From: Oegoconia quadripuncta
Taxonomy: Eukaryota > Arthropoda > Insecta > Lepidoptera > Autostichidae
DNA: 64,000 nucleotides
Direction of reading: 5' to 3'
NCBI GenBank assembly: GCA_949316235.1
Contig: OX438741.1
Location: 38,850,962 to 38,914,961 of the forward strand
Below, piece after piece: positions 41,701-52,690 of the stretch; position 1 is the first letter of the stretch; every line of letters begins with the position of its first letter. Both the position numbers and the translations under genes were made by a program. The notes under the pieces are model-generated. The model saw only the letters and a program-made list of their open reading frames with translations. It searched no databases and was not told the origin of the DNA.

Positions 41701-42325
41701 ACTTCGCTTTGCCTGAGCGGAATAACTTTATCGCGGAAATTTGTTTATCCCGGGAACTACTCACTTTATCCTATGTCTTAATGTAGGGTATGTTCTATCT
41801 GAATACTAAATTTTATTCAAATCCGTTCCTCCGTTTCGCCGTGATTGAGCTACAAACAAACAAACAGCCAACATTTCGCATTTATAATATTAGGTCCTTA
41901 CCTATGAAATTGGCGTTTTGTATGAAGAATTTCATTAAGATTGTTTTCTCCATACAAACACTCTTGATTTTTTTTGGGAACGGCAAATCCAAATTTAGCT
42001 AAACTTAGTGTGTATTTTCGGATAACATTAAGTTAAGTATAGGCAATGTTAATTTTTAAAAGTAACCGCTTTATAAAAGTTTCAGCGAATCTAAGAAATG
42101 ATTATGGGAAGCACATGAAAAGAGCTCTGTTCAAATTTTTGTTACTACGTGATTTAGCCCAGAAATTAAAAAATATTTCATGTGAAACCTTGAAATAATA
42201 TTCCATTATCCAAATAAAAAGCAAATTTGGATATTTGCTTTGAAAATCGCAGGAATTGGTACATATGACTAACGAAGAAAAAAATCTCCAATTTCATTGG
42301 TAAAGACCCAATATTAGTTAGATTG
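41701..42325 (-). mobile_element. Helitron-like element split by MITE family 1
   Basis: The plus strand shows the Helitron in reverse: GAATAACTTTATCGCGG...CATTTATAATAT at 41701-41890, and the missing 5' end ATATTAGTTAGATTG after the MITE at 42311-42325. Its 3' CTAGT is decayed. Confidence 0.75.
41891..42310. mobile_element. MITE family 1, intact, nested in a Helitron
   Basis: TAGGTCCTTACCTATGAAATTGG...GGTAAAGACCCA with ATAT at 41887-41890 and 42311-42314. Opposite orientation to the other three copies. Confidence 0.85.
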
Positions 42326-43017
42326 TGTTATCGACTTGGGCATAGAACCAGTAAAGATGATGTACTGGCATTTTACCAGAATTGAATAAATGAAAAGGAA
42401 ATCTTCGTGCCCTTGTTCAAATTTATTTGTGGTCGGCGCTGTACATCTTGTTCTTCCATTCTCCTCTATCTGTTACCTCATCATTCACGCCCTTCTCGTT
42501 CAATACAAAGCAAAATTTAAAGATAATCAAAGCGAAAAGCGCAAAAAAAATTGCAAAGAAATTATAAGGGAGTACGACGAGCTCCAGTCATTTAGCATGA
42601 TCGAAGCCGTTGCATTCAGGCTTGAAAGCATTCCACTTGAGTGGCCGTTACCATGCATACAGTAGGCCGCTCAGCCAAGAGATTGAAACACTTCCTGCCT
42701 TGATACTACGCGACACAGTTTTCTTAGGGTTGCTCGGCAACTCACATGAAACATTTGATTCCGCAGTTTCATAAGTCAGCTAATAAGTCGTCTGCAATTT
42801 TTAACTAGCTTTTTGGAAATCACAACTTTATAAATGTTATTTTAAATTTTCAATGTCTACCACTGTTTATTAACATAGTTATACGTGACTGTACTAACAA
42901 AGATGGACCATAAGGAATAAGACCATTTCCAGACAATAATGTCTGAAAAAATAAATGATTTATTATTGCAACAACCTAATCAACTAATATTATTGTTTGT
43001 ATGTTGAGAATTGGTAT
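42326..43017. other. Unrecognised sequence with a 91-codon open frame
   Basis: The plus frame 42390-42665 starts MKRKSSCPCSNLFVVG and includes a basic stretch EKRKKNCKEIIREYDELQSF. No known domain, no splice context, base use like the surroundings. Probably chance, but the longest open frame in this unique stretch. Confidence 0.3.
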
Positions 43018-43268
43018 ATCTAATCTAATTAATATTATAAATGCGAATTGAACGTTTGTTTATTTGTTTGTTTCTTTGTTGCTCAATCACTGTCAAACGG
43101 ATGAACAGATTTGGATGAAATTTGGTACATGTAGGTACAATATAACCTGGATTCAGACATAGGATTTTTTATCTCGATAAAGTGAGTAGTTCCCGCGGGT
43201 TATACAAATTAAACATATCCCCGATAAAGTTATACTACGCAGGCGAAGCCGCGGGCGAAAAGCTAGTA
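43018..43268 (+). mobile_element. Non-autonomous Helitron-like element, near intact
   Basis: Starts TCTAATCTAATTAATATTATAAATGCG after A, ends GAAGCCGCGGGCGAAAAGCTAGT; internal GATGAACAGATTTGGATGAAA and CGATAAAGTGAGTAGTTCCCGCGGG. The best copy in the window. Confidence 0.8.
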
Positions 43269-43504
43269 CACTACATTTATTATATTACTAATTTCAATCC
43301 AATTACAGATTCTTACTTCGTACATAGTATTAATAATCCTTGAGTTTCTTGCTTTTCTCTCCGGCGAGTCAGCTTTGTGAATGAACAGTAATGTCAATAA
43401 TTTTAATACGAGTATTAAGTTAAAAAATATGACGTTTTCAAGTGATAACTTTATCCTAAGAAATAAGCATTTTTTAAATTTTGTACTTATATATAATAAT
43501 TAAT

Positions 43505-43695
43505 AATTTTGTAACATAAAATCCCTTTTTTTTTTAAGAGCAACCTCTCGAGTTTCTTGCTTGTTCTTCTCAGGGGAAAATTGGCTTTTGAACAAGCAGT
43601 AGCTTAAAAAATGACGCGTAATCGTAAATCTGACTATTTTAAGTGTACCCTGTGTACCTACAAAATATGGCATTTTTTTGATTTTGATTGATTCC
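43505..43695 (-). mobile_element. LINE 3' untranslated fragment
   Basis: Minus-strand counterpart of 16790-16900; contains AAGAGCAACC.CTCGAGTTTCTTGC, which also appears at 49511-49560 behind the LINE coding end. Confidence 0.55.
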
Positions 43696-44089
43696 GTACA
43701 TAGTATTCGCCCTAAGCGTGAACCCGCATCTTCGTGATGAGAAGGTCGGCGTGCCTTGTTCTGACTCAACCCTATTCGCTAATTAAACCCGAACGTCGCA
43801 ACTTATGCGTTATGGCCCCTACGCACGGCAATCCGCATGTCGTCGGTCCACTGTCCTCTTCACACCCGCGCCATTCTTATATATTTCTCTCTGTCTCAAC
43901 GAAAGTCACTTTCGGATGGCATTCCCATTATACGACTGTTAAAATTATAATGGATGTTGCCGCTCGGAATGAAACAAATGTTTTGTTGGAATAAATAATG
44001 TGGCAGAAACAGCCATGATGTGAACTTTTTTGGATTACAGCATTCCCACAAATCTAAAAGATCTCCCATTCAATAGTTCATAAAAAAGG
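43696..44089. other. Intron, nothing recognised
   Basis: No exon or repeat family found. Confidence 0.35.
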
Positions 44090-44215
44090 ATTAAAAAAAA
44101 ACCGACTTCAAAATACCCGGAAAAAATAATATAATTAAACTACTGCAATAATAAAAAAAAAACGCCCCGAATACAGAACCTCCTCCTTTTTTGAAGTCGT
44201 TCAAAAAGTAAAAAA
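44090..44215. mobile_element. MITE-like fragment with ACCGACTTCAAAA arms
   Basis: AAAACCGACTTCAAAATACC is mirrored by TCCTTTTTTGAAGTCGTTC at 44186-44205. A frequent moth repeat end. Confidence 0.5.
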
Positions 44216-44654
44216 AAGACACTTCACGTACTTCTGACCTCACAAACTCCAAAAACAAATAGCTCTCAGAATATCCGGCTCCTCCCAGAGCGGCCAGAGG
44301 CCTGTAATCTAAACCACTTAGCGCCACCAGCTTCCCCCTATCCCTGACGTTTGATTTATCTCCCGACTCCCGCGCATGTTATTATGACCGAGATAATCTA
44401 TAGAGGATTCCCTTTTTGGTGTGCAATGATAAATGTCTTATTTACGGCAAATGGAATAGATAAAGTCGAATTAGACCGCCTTGCGGAGTCTCGGGTTCTA
44501 TTTAGATTTCACATTTGGAAGATGTTATCAGTGCTTGTATTAGTGATATTCAATCATTAAAAATGAAATCCTTCATTTACTTTTGGTTTTAATTTCCATA
44601 TTAAATAAAAATATATTTCATTTTTCTTCCTATGGTCTGTTTATTTCGTTTATT
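44216..44654. other. Intron, nothing recognised
   Basis: 44220-44350 appears to continue an unknown repeat; no coding. Confidence 0.3.
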
Positions 44655-44737
44655 GCCCGTAGTACTTACCAGTAGTACCACGGGTAAAACAAAATTCCCG
44701 TAGTACTACCAAACGATCCAGTAGTGCCACGGGAATT
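44655..44737. repeat. Two tandem imperfect hairpins, CCCGTAGTACT...AGTACCACGGG
   Basis: CCCGTAGTACTTACCAGTAG-TACCACGGG (44656-44685) and CCCGTAGTACTACCAAACG...CAGTAGTGCCACGGG (44698-44733) are each self-complementary and repeat one another. Confidence 0.7.
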
Positions 44738-44867
44738 TTTTTTTTACCTACATACATTTTCAATAATACATTTAGGATTTAGTAGGTATACATAATTTCA
44801 TAGAATAGTAGATTTAAATTTTTATTTTAAATTCCGTTCATTATTATTTCCATAATAATAAGGCTTA

Positions 44868-45155
44868 TTGCATTTATATGTCAGCAAAAAAGTAAGAGAA
44901 CTTTCCGAAGCGGTAGTACCTTACCGGTATACTTCTAGTAAGCTTAAATGCCTACGTAGACACACAAGTCTAAATTATATAATGTCCAAAGCTTCTTATC
45001 CATATTGTAAACTTGAAGATTTTATACCACAATTTAAAGCAAAAGATGAACATAGAGTAATAAACAACATTAATACACCAAGACCGAACTCAAGACCCAA
45101 CTCAAGAGAAGGAACAGGTGCATTAATCATAGATAAGCAAGAAAGAGAAACTTAA
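44868..45155 (+). other. Unrecognised 95-codon open frame
   Basis: Reads MHLYVSKKVRELSEAV..., with a later part KASYPYCKLEDFIPQF and PRPNSRPNSREG. Length, Lys/Glu-rich composition and few biased codons make it somewhat more protein-like than other small frames here. No motif recognised, no clear splice sites. Could be a decayed retroelement or chance. Confidence 0.3.
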
Positions 45156-45552
45156 TAGACAAAACTTAAATAAATGATACAACATCAATTACAATTAAAG
45201 ACTTGCACGTAGCGGCAAGCAGGAAGTCAATCTACTGACACGAAAAGTTAAGCCAGAGGGCAGATTTGTAGTTAAAAAATACACTAATAATAAATATACA
45301 GTGAACAGTACCAAGACAGTTGGAATATAAACGATGGTCTATAATAATGGTTGCTAGACAACCGCCGGGCGTGTGCGGAGAGGGGACGGAGCGGGGGCGG
45401 GGCTACAAGTATGATTAAGGTGCTTGCTTACCGCTACCGCCACCGCTACTGCATTCATACACAGCGAGTCGAGAACATGAATAAATACGACATTATTTAT
45501 ATAGGAGATTTAGGCTCCTATTTCAGAATGTTCTCCGTTCAAATGTTCAGAA
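45156..45552. other. Intron, nothing recognised
   Basis: Short GC patch CGGAGCGGGGGCGGGGC at 45383-45402. Confidence 0.3.
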
Positions 45553-45856
45553 CCGCCTCCGTGGCTCAATGGCATCATTAGGTTTACGATTCGGAGGTCG
45601 TGAGTTCGATCCCCAGCGGGGTACATGTTTTAAGTACTCGGTTTGGTTGGTGGCATTTTAAATGTCCGCCTGGCTAGCTACCACCGTCTTATCTAAATCT
45701 GCCGCCAAACAGCAATGTTAATAGCATTGTTGTGTTCCGGTTGTCAGAGATAAGATAGCCAGTCCCCCAAATGTGTTGGGGTTTCCGGGTCAGTACGCTT
45801 CCACCTTCGACCTCATCTTCACTTAACATCAGGTGTGATTGAGGTCAAGTGCTAAT
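45553..45856 (+). mobile_element. SINE-A, 3' truncated without A-tail
   Basis: Head CCGCCTCCGTGGCTCAATGG (good A box) to GAGGTCAAGTGC; the tail is replaced by other sequence. Confidence 0.9.
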
Positions 45857-45965
45857 TGTGAGTATGGGAGTGCGAGTTGTTTGTATGTCCAGCCTATCTC
45901 CGGGTGTACCTCAATAAAGCCGGGTTTGATTTAAGTGCGTTCGTTTTATATAGTAAATTCAACTG

Positions 45966-46190
45966 GACGACCGATTGGTGTAGTGGATAGTGACCCTGTC
46001 AGAGAAACCAACGGTTGCGGGTTCGAATCCCGTGAGGGGTAAAGATTTGTGTGATGAATACGAAACATTTATTCCCGAGTCATGGATGTTTATTTAATAT
46101 TTATGTTTATCCGTTATTTAGTTCCATAGCCCATTGCTTAGTTTAGGACTAGATGATTGGTGGTAAGTGTCCGAAATATTTATTTATTTA
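45966..46190 (+). mobile_element. SINE-C, near full length
   Basis: GACGACCGATTGGTGTAGTGG to GTCCGAAATATTTATTTATT; A and B boxes intact. Confidence 0.9.
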
Positions 46191-46510
46191 AAAAAGGTTC
46201 TTAGCTATGTTTGGTGAAAATAGGTTAGGCAGTTTCGAAGATATTTAGCATTAAACATAGTTGGTTGGTATATTTGGATGATAATATCATAACCTGGCGG
46301 AGATTTTCTATTTAGAGTTTATTTTCTCCATGAAAATGAAAGTATACATTAAAAACATTTTAGTGAAACGATCTCATTAATTAACTAAAAGCACGATTAA
46401 CACCGCATTTTACAGGTAAATAAGCTAAACATGTAGCTAAGTTTCTGACGCAAGGTACAAGCCACAGTGTATTTTAGTCCAGTTATCAAGTTTTACTACG
46501 AAAAGCCAAG
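46191..46510. other. Intron, nothing recognised
   Basis: Unique AT-rich sequence. Confidence 0.35.
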
Positions 46511-46640
46511 ATAGATAGATAGATAAAGCGTTTATTTGCATAATACAGAAACACATACAAAAATATTCGACGCAACAATCATTCTGCTTGGTGTTGTTCT
46601 TACAAAATGTAGCCTTATTTCACAGTAATAAAAATAAAAA
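46511..46640 (-). mobile_element. LINE 3' end with (GATA)n tail, second copy
   Basis: Nearly identical to 24547-24690 over the full length, including GACGCAACAATCATTCTGC. Confidence 0.65.
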
Positions 46641-46818
46641 ACTAAAATTGTTATAGGTTGTGCTAGCTCTGCTGATTAAGAAAATCTATCTAATTGAAGT
46701 AAGTTGATGACGTAATTGTAATTACACAGTTGGTATAACACTCGTATTAAATTTCAAATTATTTGTCCTCACTTTTCTGCCAAAACATGATCATGTCAAA
46801 AAAATTACAATGGCTAGA

Positions 46819-47137
46819 TTTTTTTTATGCACAACCGGTTGGTTCTTGACCGCAATCACACCTGATGTTAAGTGAAGATGAGGTCGAAGGTGGAAACGTA
46901 CTGGCCCGGAAACCCCAATACATCTTATCTATCTCTGACAACCGGAACACAATAATGCAAATGACATTGCTGCTAGGCGGCAGATTTAGATAAGATGATG
47001 GTAGCTAGCCAGGCGGACATTTAAAATGCCCTTCCACCAACCGAACCGAGTACTTAAACATGTACCCCGCTAGGGATCGAACCCGCGACCTCAGAATCGT
47101 AAACCCAATGTTGTTTTCTTTGAGCCACGGAGGCGGT
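46819..47137 (-). mobile_element. SINE-A with small internal deletion
   Basis: Lacks TTTGGGGGACTGGC in the middle; head ends at 47137. Confidence 0.95.
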
Positions 47138-47470
47138 TATCCACTTTGTACAGTGATCTGTTGTTTGAATTCTGTTGTATTGCATGTTCTGATCCAAATA
47201 ACGAATTTTTCTTATTTGCTTTTTATTATTTTTAAAGATTTTAAGGAGAAAATAATCTCGAGGGCAGCTCGCAGCCCGAGCAACCACCAGGATTATTAAA
47301 AGTTACATATATATTTATCAAAGACCCAACCATTGTTCTAAAAGTTTTAAATACAACCAAATAACGACGATAGCAACTAGTAATAATGTCAGGAATGTTC
47401 CAAATAAATTCTAATACTTACAATCTGTGGTCACAAAAGTAACCAAACTAATTTAAAATAAGGACTACTG
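47138..47470. other. Intron, nothing recognised
   Basis: No repeat or exon found. Confidence 0.35.
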
Positions 47471-47478
47471 CCAGCGAG

Positions 47479-47785
47479 GGCTTTTTGGCGGGATCTCGGC
47501 GAGTGAAGTTGCATTTTTCTTTACAAGTAAAGCGTAGTGTAAATTAAAGTGCGTAACGAAGCTTTCGGGTTTCCACAAGAAGCCACCAAAATCTTTCGTA
47601 AAGCATTCTGCCACTTTACTGAAGAATAACTTGACCGTGACTAGACTCTGTATACGCCAAGTATACTGTATTTGGCTGAGACTGACTTATAAACTGAAGA
47701 AATAAGAGAAATAAGACATGGCTGTATGGGCTTAGATCCCTTCGCCTTCTGCGAAAGGAGTGAATAAAACGAAAAAAAAATAGTT
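47479..47785 (+). mobile_element. 'GGCTTTTTGGCGGG' retroelement, shortened, duplication CCAGCGAG
   Basis: The 5' 45 bases are joined directly to the later body (AAATTAAAGTGCGTAACG...), removing about 100 bases present in other copies. Ends GAATAAAACGAAAAAAAAA. CCAGCGAG flanks at 47471-47478 and 47786-47793. Confidence 0.75.
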
Positions 47786-47793
47786 CCAGCGAG

Positions 47794-48164
47794 GAGTTCT
47801 TTGCTTGGCCATTTCTTTTTTTAGCCTGCGATTTAGTTATTGTTGAAGGAATTAGGTTTAGTTTCTGCCTATACCAGTAACATTATAAGTCGCGTGACTC
47901 AGGCCCCGGGGTAATGGAATCAAATGGCACTATTAATTATGGTGTACCGGCTTACACTGTTGACGTGAAAAGGTTGGCTGTAAGGCCCACCGGTCACGTG
48001 ACCACCATACAAACCGCTTCCGGTGGGAAAATAAGCTGCGTTCATGAAAATGTTGAATTTTATTACTAGAGTTAAGGTATTTTAATTTAAATCTAACCGA
48101 AATTAATCCTAATTTGTCCGAGTTTGTATGTAGATAGCATGTATTCTGGTGGATTTGTCCCCTT
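47794..48164. other. Unique intron sequence
   Basis: 47890-48050 (GCGTGACTCAGGCCCCGGGG, CACCGGTCACGTGACC) is GC-richer than its flanks with a CACGTG E-box. No other evidence of function. Confidence 0.3.
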
Positions 48165-48325
48165 TACAGATTCCTGTCTCTACAGATTCCCAAACCGACA
48201 GAATCGTAATTCTACAGAGATCCAACCTTACAGATTCGTAATTCTATAGATTCCCAACTTTACAGACTCTTAATTGAACGGATTCCCATCACCACAGATT
48301 CCCAATTCTACAGATTTCCAGCGGG
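48165..48325. repeat. Degenerate minisatellite, unit about CTACAGATTCCCAA
   Basis: About nine variants (TTTACAGATTCCTG, CTACAGATTCCCAA, TTACAGATTCGTAATT, TATAGATTCCCAACTT and so on) spaced 13-20 bases apart. Confidence 0.75.
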
Positions 48326-48521
48326 TGGAGATTTCCTAATGAGGACAAGCGTGAATGCGTGGATCACACAGCTAAACAACTTTTGGTGAACATAGATGTT
48401 TGCCATTTACTCGAGAAGAATGGACATCCTTATATCTCCACTGTACGGGCACAGCCTCCTGTTAGTCAGGGAGAGTATGGGCCTTAATACACCGCACGGG
48501 CCCAGTACGGATTATTGGGTT

Positions 48522-48558
48522 GCACACACGCACACGCAGACGCACACGCACACGCACA

Positions 48559-48612
<54 letters not shown>
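48522..48612. repeat. CA microsatellite
   Basis: CACACGCACACGC-type start, then about 25 perfect CA units, directly abutting the SINE-C tail. Confidence 0.95.
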
Positions 48613-48613
<1 letters not shown>

Positions 48614-48616
48614 CAA

Positions 48617-48840
48617 ATAAAAATTTGGGACACTTACACCAATCACCTAGTCCCAAACTAAGCAAAGCTTGTACTATGGATACTAGATAACGGATAAACA
48701 TACATAAATATTTATATAAACATCCATGACTTGAGAATAAATGTTCGTATTCATCACACAAACATATACCCCTCGCGGGATTCGAAACCGCAACCGTTGG
48801 TTTCGCTGACAATCACTATCCGCTACACCAACCGGTCGTC
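48617..48840 (-). mobile_element. SINE-C, near full length
   Basis: From the tail complement AAATTTGGGACACTTACACC to CCGGTCGTC; B box slightly mutated (GGATTCGAAACC). Confidence 0.9.
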
Positions 48841-49079
48841 TAAAATGCAAAGTTGTAGTTGTCAATATCGCCTGTCCAATGTTAAATATGGTCCCAGAGA
48901 TCCCTTTAACCGACTCCTATATGTCTACATAAATCACATAGGTACCTACAACACCTTAAACGCAGAATAAGACAAATACAGACACTTATTGATATTAATG
49001 GGTGGTGGTTGTTGTTAATTGCAACTGGGTAGTGTGTTCTAGTGTTGTATGTACACAACTATCGACGATGTATCGATAA

Positions 49080-49660
49080 GTGGAACCATGCGTGATGCAT
49101 AGAAGCACTAATGGCGCAATTATTTACGAAAACTTAATGTACGTAAGAAAGAATCTGCATTTGTTTAGGAAAAATTGTGAAATACACAATGTAAATACAA
49201 GATATAAAAATAAACTTGCTGCCCATAGCAGTCGCTTACACAAAGTCACTAAATCATTCAAGGGACAATGTATACGCTTTTATAATAAGGTTCCGGTAGA
49301 CATTCAAAATTTGCCTTTAAATAACTTTAAAACAATCATTAAACAGAAACTATGTGCCAAAGGCTATTATGAAATTTCTGACTATCTGGATGATAAGAAT
49401 GCGTGGACATGAACCGCTCGGCAATATCCAGTAAATTCTATTCTTATTTTTCTTTGTCGAATCATAAATTTAACAATTATTCCAAATTGTATTTGTATTG
49501 GCTTATTTAAAAAGAGCAACCCCTGAGTTTCTTGCTCGTTCTTCTCTGGGGAGACTGCCTAGTGAATGAGCGATAACTGTATGTCATGACGATTTCAAAT
49601 GTTATTCTTATAAGTTACGAAATAAAACATTTTTGAAATTTGAATTTTGAATTAATAATA
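49080..49660 (+). pseudogene. 5'-truncated LINE: C-terminal codons and 3' UTR
   Basis: The frame 49080-49412 reads NEL-type tail: HLFRKNCEIHNVNTRYKNKL, KVTKSFKGQCIRFYNKVPVD, then IQNLPLNNFKTIIKQKLCAK and stop. The SF-x-G....FYNK-(I/V)P segment is the C-terminal signature of many insect non-LTR RT proteins. The 3' UTR has AAGAGCAACCCCTGAGTTTC and ends in TTTGAATTTTGAATTAATAA. The RT is missing, so it is a dead 5' truncation, not a host gene. Confidence 0.75.
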
Positions 49661-49674
49661 ATATTTTTTTCTCA

Positions 49675-49790
49675 CAAGGTAAAGAAAGAAAGAAAAAGTA
49701 TTTATTCAGTGTCACATATCGTAAACTAAACAATAATCTTAAATACCAGCAATATATACATATATATATATATATATAAAAGGCATCCAC
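49675..49790 (-). mobile_element. LINE 3' end fragment with AAAG and TA tracts
   Basis: AAAGAAAGAAAGAAAAAGTATTTATTCAG, then TATATACATATATATATATATATA at 49755-49778. Confidence 0.45.
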
Positions 49791-50154
49791 TCAGCATATG
49801 CCAAGGTACCAGTTAGATACCACGACGCTGGTCTTCCGTGGACTCCTTGAGCCAGACAACGCAACCACGCGCAGCACCCTCATGTTTGGACAATATTTTT
49901 TATATTACAATTTACATAATACATACAGAACATACATAAGTAAAATATTATAAAATATTAAATAAACAATAAATAATTCTAAACAATAACCAATATTATA
50001 AAATAGTAAACAATAAGTAATGTGGATAAGTCCCCATCATTTATGGTTTTTATGCAAAATATTAAAAGTGAAGCTGATTCGCGTCGAGTTTAAAACTGTT
50101 TCGTTAGTTTAAACCTTATAATTAACTAGTCGAGATAGAAATTGTTGAATGTTT
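49791..50154. other. Intron, nothing recognised
   Basis: 49800-49880 may be old LINE 3' UTR (TAGATACCACGACGCTGG); the rest is AT-rich. Confidence 0.35.
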
Positions 50155-50325
50155 GTAAATGTTTGTATGATGAATATGAACATTTATTCCTGAGTCATGG
50201 ATGTTTATATAAATATTTATGTATGTTTATCCGTTATCTAGTATCCATAGCACAAGCTTTGCTTAGTTTGGGACTAGATGATTGGTGTAAGTGTCCGAAA
50301 TATTAAAAAAAAAAAAAAAAAAAGA
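50155..50325 (+). mobile_element. SINE-C, 5' truncated
   Basis: GTTTGTATGATGAATATGAAC to GTGTCCGAAATATTAAAAAAAAA. It ends in a long A tail rather than TATTTATT. Confidence 0.85.
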
Positions 50326-50704
50326 TAACATGTTAAAAAGGAAAGATTGTAAGAGAAGAGAAAAGGTTCTGGTTTATATTATATATGTGTGCATGCGTGT
50401 GAGTATGCCTGTGTGAGTGTGTCTGCGTGTTTGTGATAGTTGCCACCCATATTTATAGAGTACATGGAAATAGTATATGCGAGAGTTAAGTAACGGCGAT
50501 AATAAAATATGTTTAATGTTACTTAGTTGGTAGCTTGTACAAAACTGAGGGATCGAAAAGACAGTCACTGGGTAAAATGAAATGGAATGCATGTCGTGTG
50601 AACTGCTGACGCTGCTCTCTTAGCGCGCTGCTGATGCTGCTGCATCAGCGATTACCAGGCCTCGAGGCATGATAACTCGAGTGATGTAATAAAATTCTAT
50701 CCTG
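50326..50704. other. Intron, nothing recognised
   Basis: GCTGCTGATGCTGCTGCATCAGCG at 50625-50650 forms a small hairpin; otherwise featureless. Confidence 0.35.
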
Positions 50705-50990
50705 GGTTATCAAAATCAAAAATATTTTATTCAATGTAGGATACAAAAATATCACTTATTGAAAGTCAACATGTTATTTTTTTTTTAAACTACATCGATT
50801 CACAAGGTGTTATGGTTAGGGAGAAGAAGCGACAAGAAACTCCGCAACAACACATCTTTTCAATTAGTTTCCATTTTTACAATAATATTACATTTCATAT
50901 TACATATTACAAAACAATAGCAATTAACATAACGACCAGCTAACACCAGACCTCCTTATCGCCTAAATAATCATCTATCCTGTAATAACC
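50705..50990 (-). mobile_element. LINE 3' untranslated end
   Basis: ATCAAAATCAAAAATATTTTATTCA then AGAAGAAGCGACAAGAAACTCCG: a common moth LINE 3' end in reverse. Confidence 0.5.
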
Positions 50991-51475
50991 CTTCTTACAC
51001 AGAGTTTATGAGACTTCGACTTTGTATTCGCTATTAGTTTCGATTCGCGAATGAATGTTGGATTTACGATCGCTGGTAGCATTTCTATAGAATTATTTCT
51101 ATGCTTTCTGTCCCGATTGTTTTCAATAGAATTCATTCCCGTCCCCACACTTCTCCTGCTCTAATTCCTGATTAACAATAGCACATTGTATGGCGCCTAC
51201 GGATGGTAGACGGTACCCTACATGACTAATGCTACCTTAAACACTGCACTATTTAAAAAAGAAATAGGGTGAATAGGTAGGAAAATAAGAATTCCTACTT
51301 CCCCACGGCGAATAGAAGTGAAGCCAATGAAATACAAAAGAACACTAGGACATATAGATAGATAGAAGACAGTCGTTAAGTCTGTGGTCGTCAGGGGCAC
51401 CTTACATTAACTGTCAGGGGTCACTAGTCTAATATAAATTCATCAATTAGCTTTAGGTTCGCTCTAATGTAAAGG
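50991..51475. other. Intron, unique sequence
   Basis: 51000-51140 (TCGATTCGCGAATG, GATTTACGATCGCTGG) has no repeat match. No exon. Confidence 0.35.
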
Positions 51476-51569
51476 CATGGAACTCCCTTCCGGCGTCAGT
51501 CTTTCCTGAATCCTGCAACCTTGGGATCTTCAAGAGCAGAACACGAATGCAGTCAATCATAAAAAAAAT
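51476..51569 (+). pseudogene. LINE 3' coding scrap with internal deletion
   Basis: GGAACTCCCTTCCGGCGTCAG...ATCTTCAAGAGCAGA matches the 9430-9470 coding end, then jumps to CACGAATGCAGTCAATCATAAAAAAAA of the 3' UTR. Confidence 0.7.
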
Positions 51570-51873
51570 GCTCCTACCCACTCCCACTGGTCTCCAACAG
51601 TGAAGATATAAGGCTGTTGGTTGATGTGTATGTGTGACGCATGATTCACAGCATTTATAAAGAAAAGTAATCCTGAATGTAGGTAGAAATTATCGAAATT
51701 ATTAACTAGACTATGGACAGACGACCTGATAATGATCGCGGGAAATCGCTGGATGTAGGCCGCTTTCAACCGGTCACTCTGGAATTCTATGGGGGAGACC
51801 TATGTTCACCAGTGGATGTCCTGTGGCTGATATGATAATGATGAATCAATTATTCTATGGTATCAAAAACCCA

Positions 51874-52200
51874 TTTTTTTTTTATGCACAACGGGTTGGT
51901 ACTTGACCTCAATCACACCTGATGTTAAGTGAAGATGAGGTCGAAGGTCGAAACGTACTGACCCGGAAACCCCAACACATTTGGAGGACTGGCTATGTTA
52001 TCTCTGACAACCGGAACACAACAATATTATTAACATTGCTGCTTGGCGGCAGATTTAGATGGAGGTAGCTAGCCAGGCGGACATTTAAAATGCCCTACCA
52101 CCAACCAAACCGAGTACTTAAATATGTACCCCGCTGGGGATCGAACCCGCGACCTCCGAATCGTAAACCCAATGTTGTTTACATTGAGCGACGGAGGCGG
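51874..52200 (-). mobile_element. SINE-A, full length
   Basis: Head at 52200 has ATTGAGCGACGG in place of GAGCCACGG, a change inside the A box. Confidence 0.95.
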
Positions 52201-52429
52201 TTAAATATGGCATGAATTGATGTATACGATTCAATTATTCTGCCAATTTTTATCATTTATTTCGAATTAATTTACTAGAACTATCGATAGTCTTGCAACA
52301 CTAGTGCGTTCGGCTCCCGGGTCAGCGCTGCGCCCCGTGGAGCGGCTACTGCCCGGTAAATCATCGCTAATGCATAGCACAATGTTCTACTATGTCCCAC
52401 CATATGAATATTATAACCGCATTAATTTT

Positions 52430-52570
52430 CTTATCCTTGAGAATGAGTTAGTGTCTTGCCTTCGAAACCAGCATTAGCGGGATCGAATCCTGCCGCGGGT
52501 AAATGTTTTATTTTTTATTTTTTTTTATTAAAAACTTTTTATGTTTGTGTGCATTTTAAACTCGAGTCAT
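52430..52570 (+). mobile_element. SINE-C-like relic
   Basis: AGTTAGTGTCTTGCCTTCGAAACCAGC, GCGGGATCGAATCCTGCCGCGGG and TAAACTCGAGTCAT follow the SINE-C order with heavy divergence. Confidence 0.45.
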
Positions 52571-52587
52571 ATTTTTATATAAATACT

Positions 52588-52690
52588 AGCTTACCGCCCG
52601 CGGCTTCGCCTGCGTTACAATAACTTTATCGCGGATATATTTAATTTGTTTATCCCACAGGAACTCACTTTATTGGGATAATTATCATTT
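52588..52690 (-). mobile_element. Helitron-like 3' half
   Basis: The plus strand reads ACTAGCTTACCGCCCGCGGCTTCGCCTGCG, the reverse of the CTAGT end with its hairpin. 5' part missing. Confidence 0.7.

Noticed and set aside
48396..48812. His-Thr and Cys-Val repeat open frames at the CA microsatellite (and at 28365-28621)
   Set aside because: Translations of dinucleotide repeats, not genes.
49080..49412. A 110-codon host gene
   Set aside because: Content matches the C-terminal end of a non-LTR retrotransposon protein and is followed by its 3' UTR.
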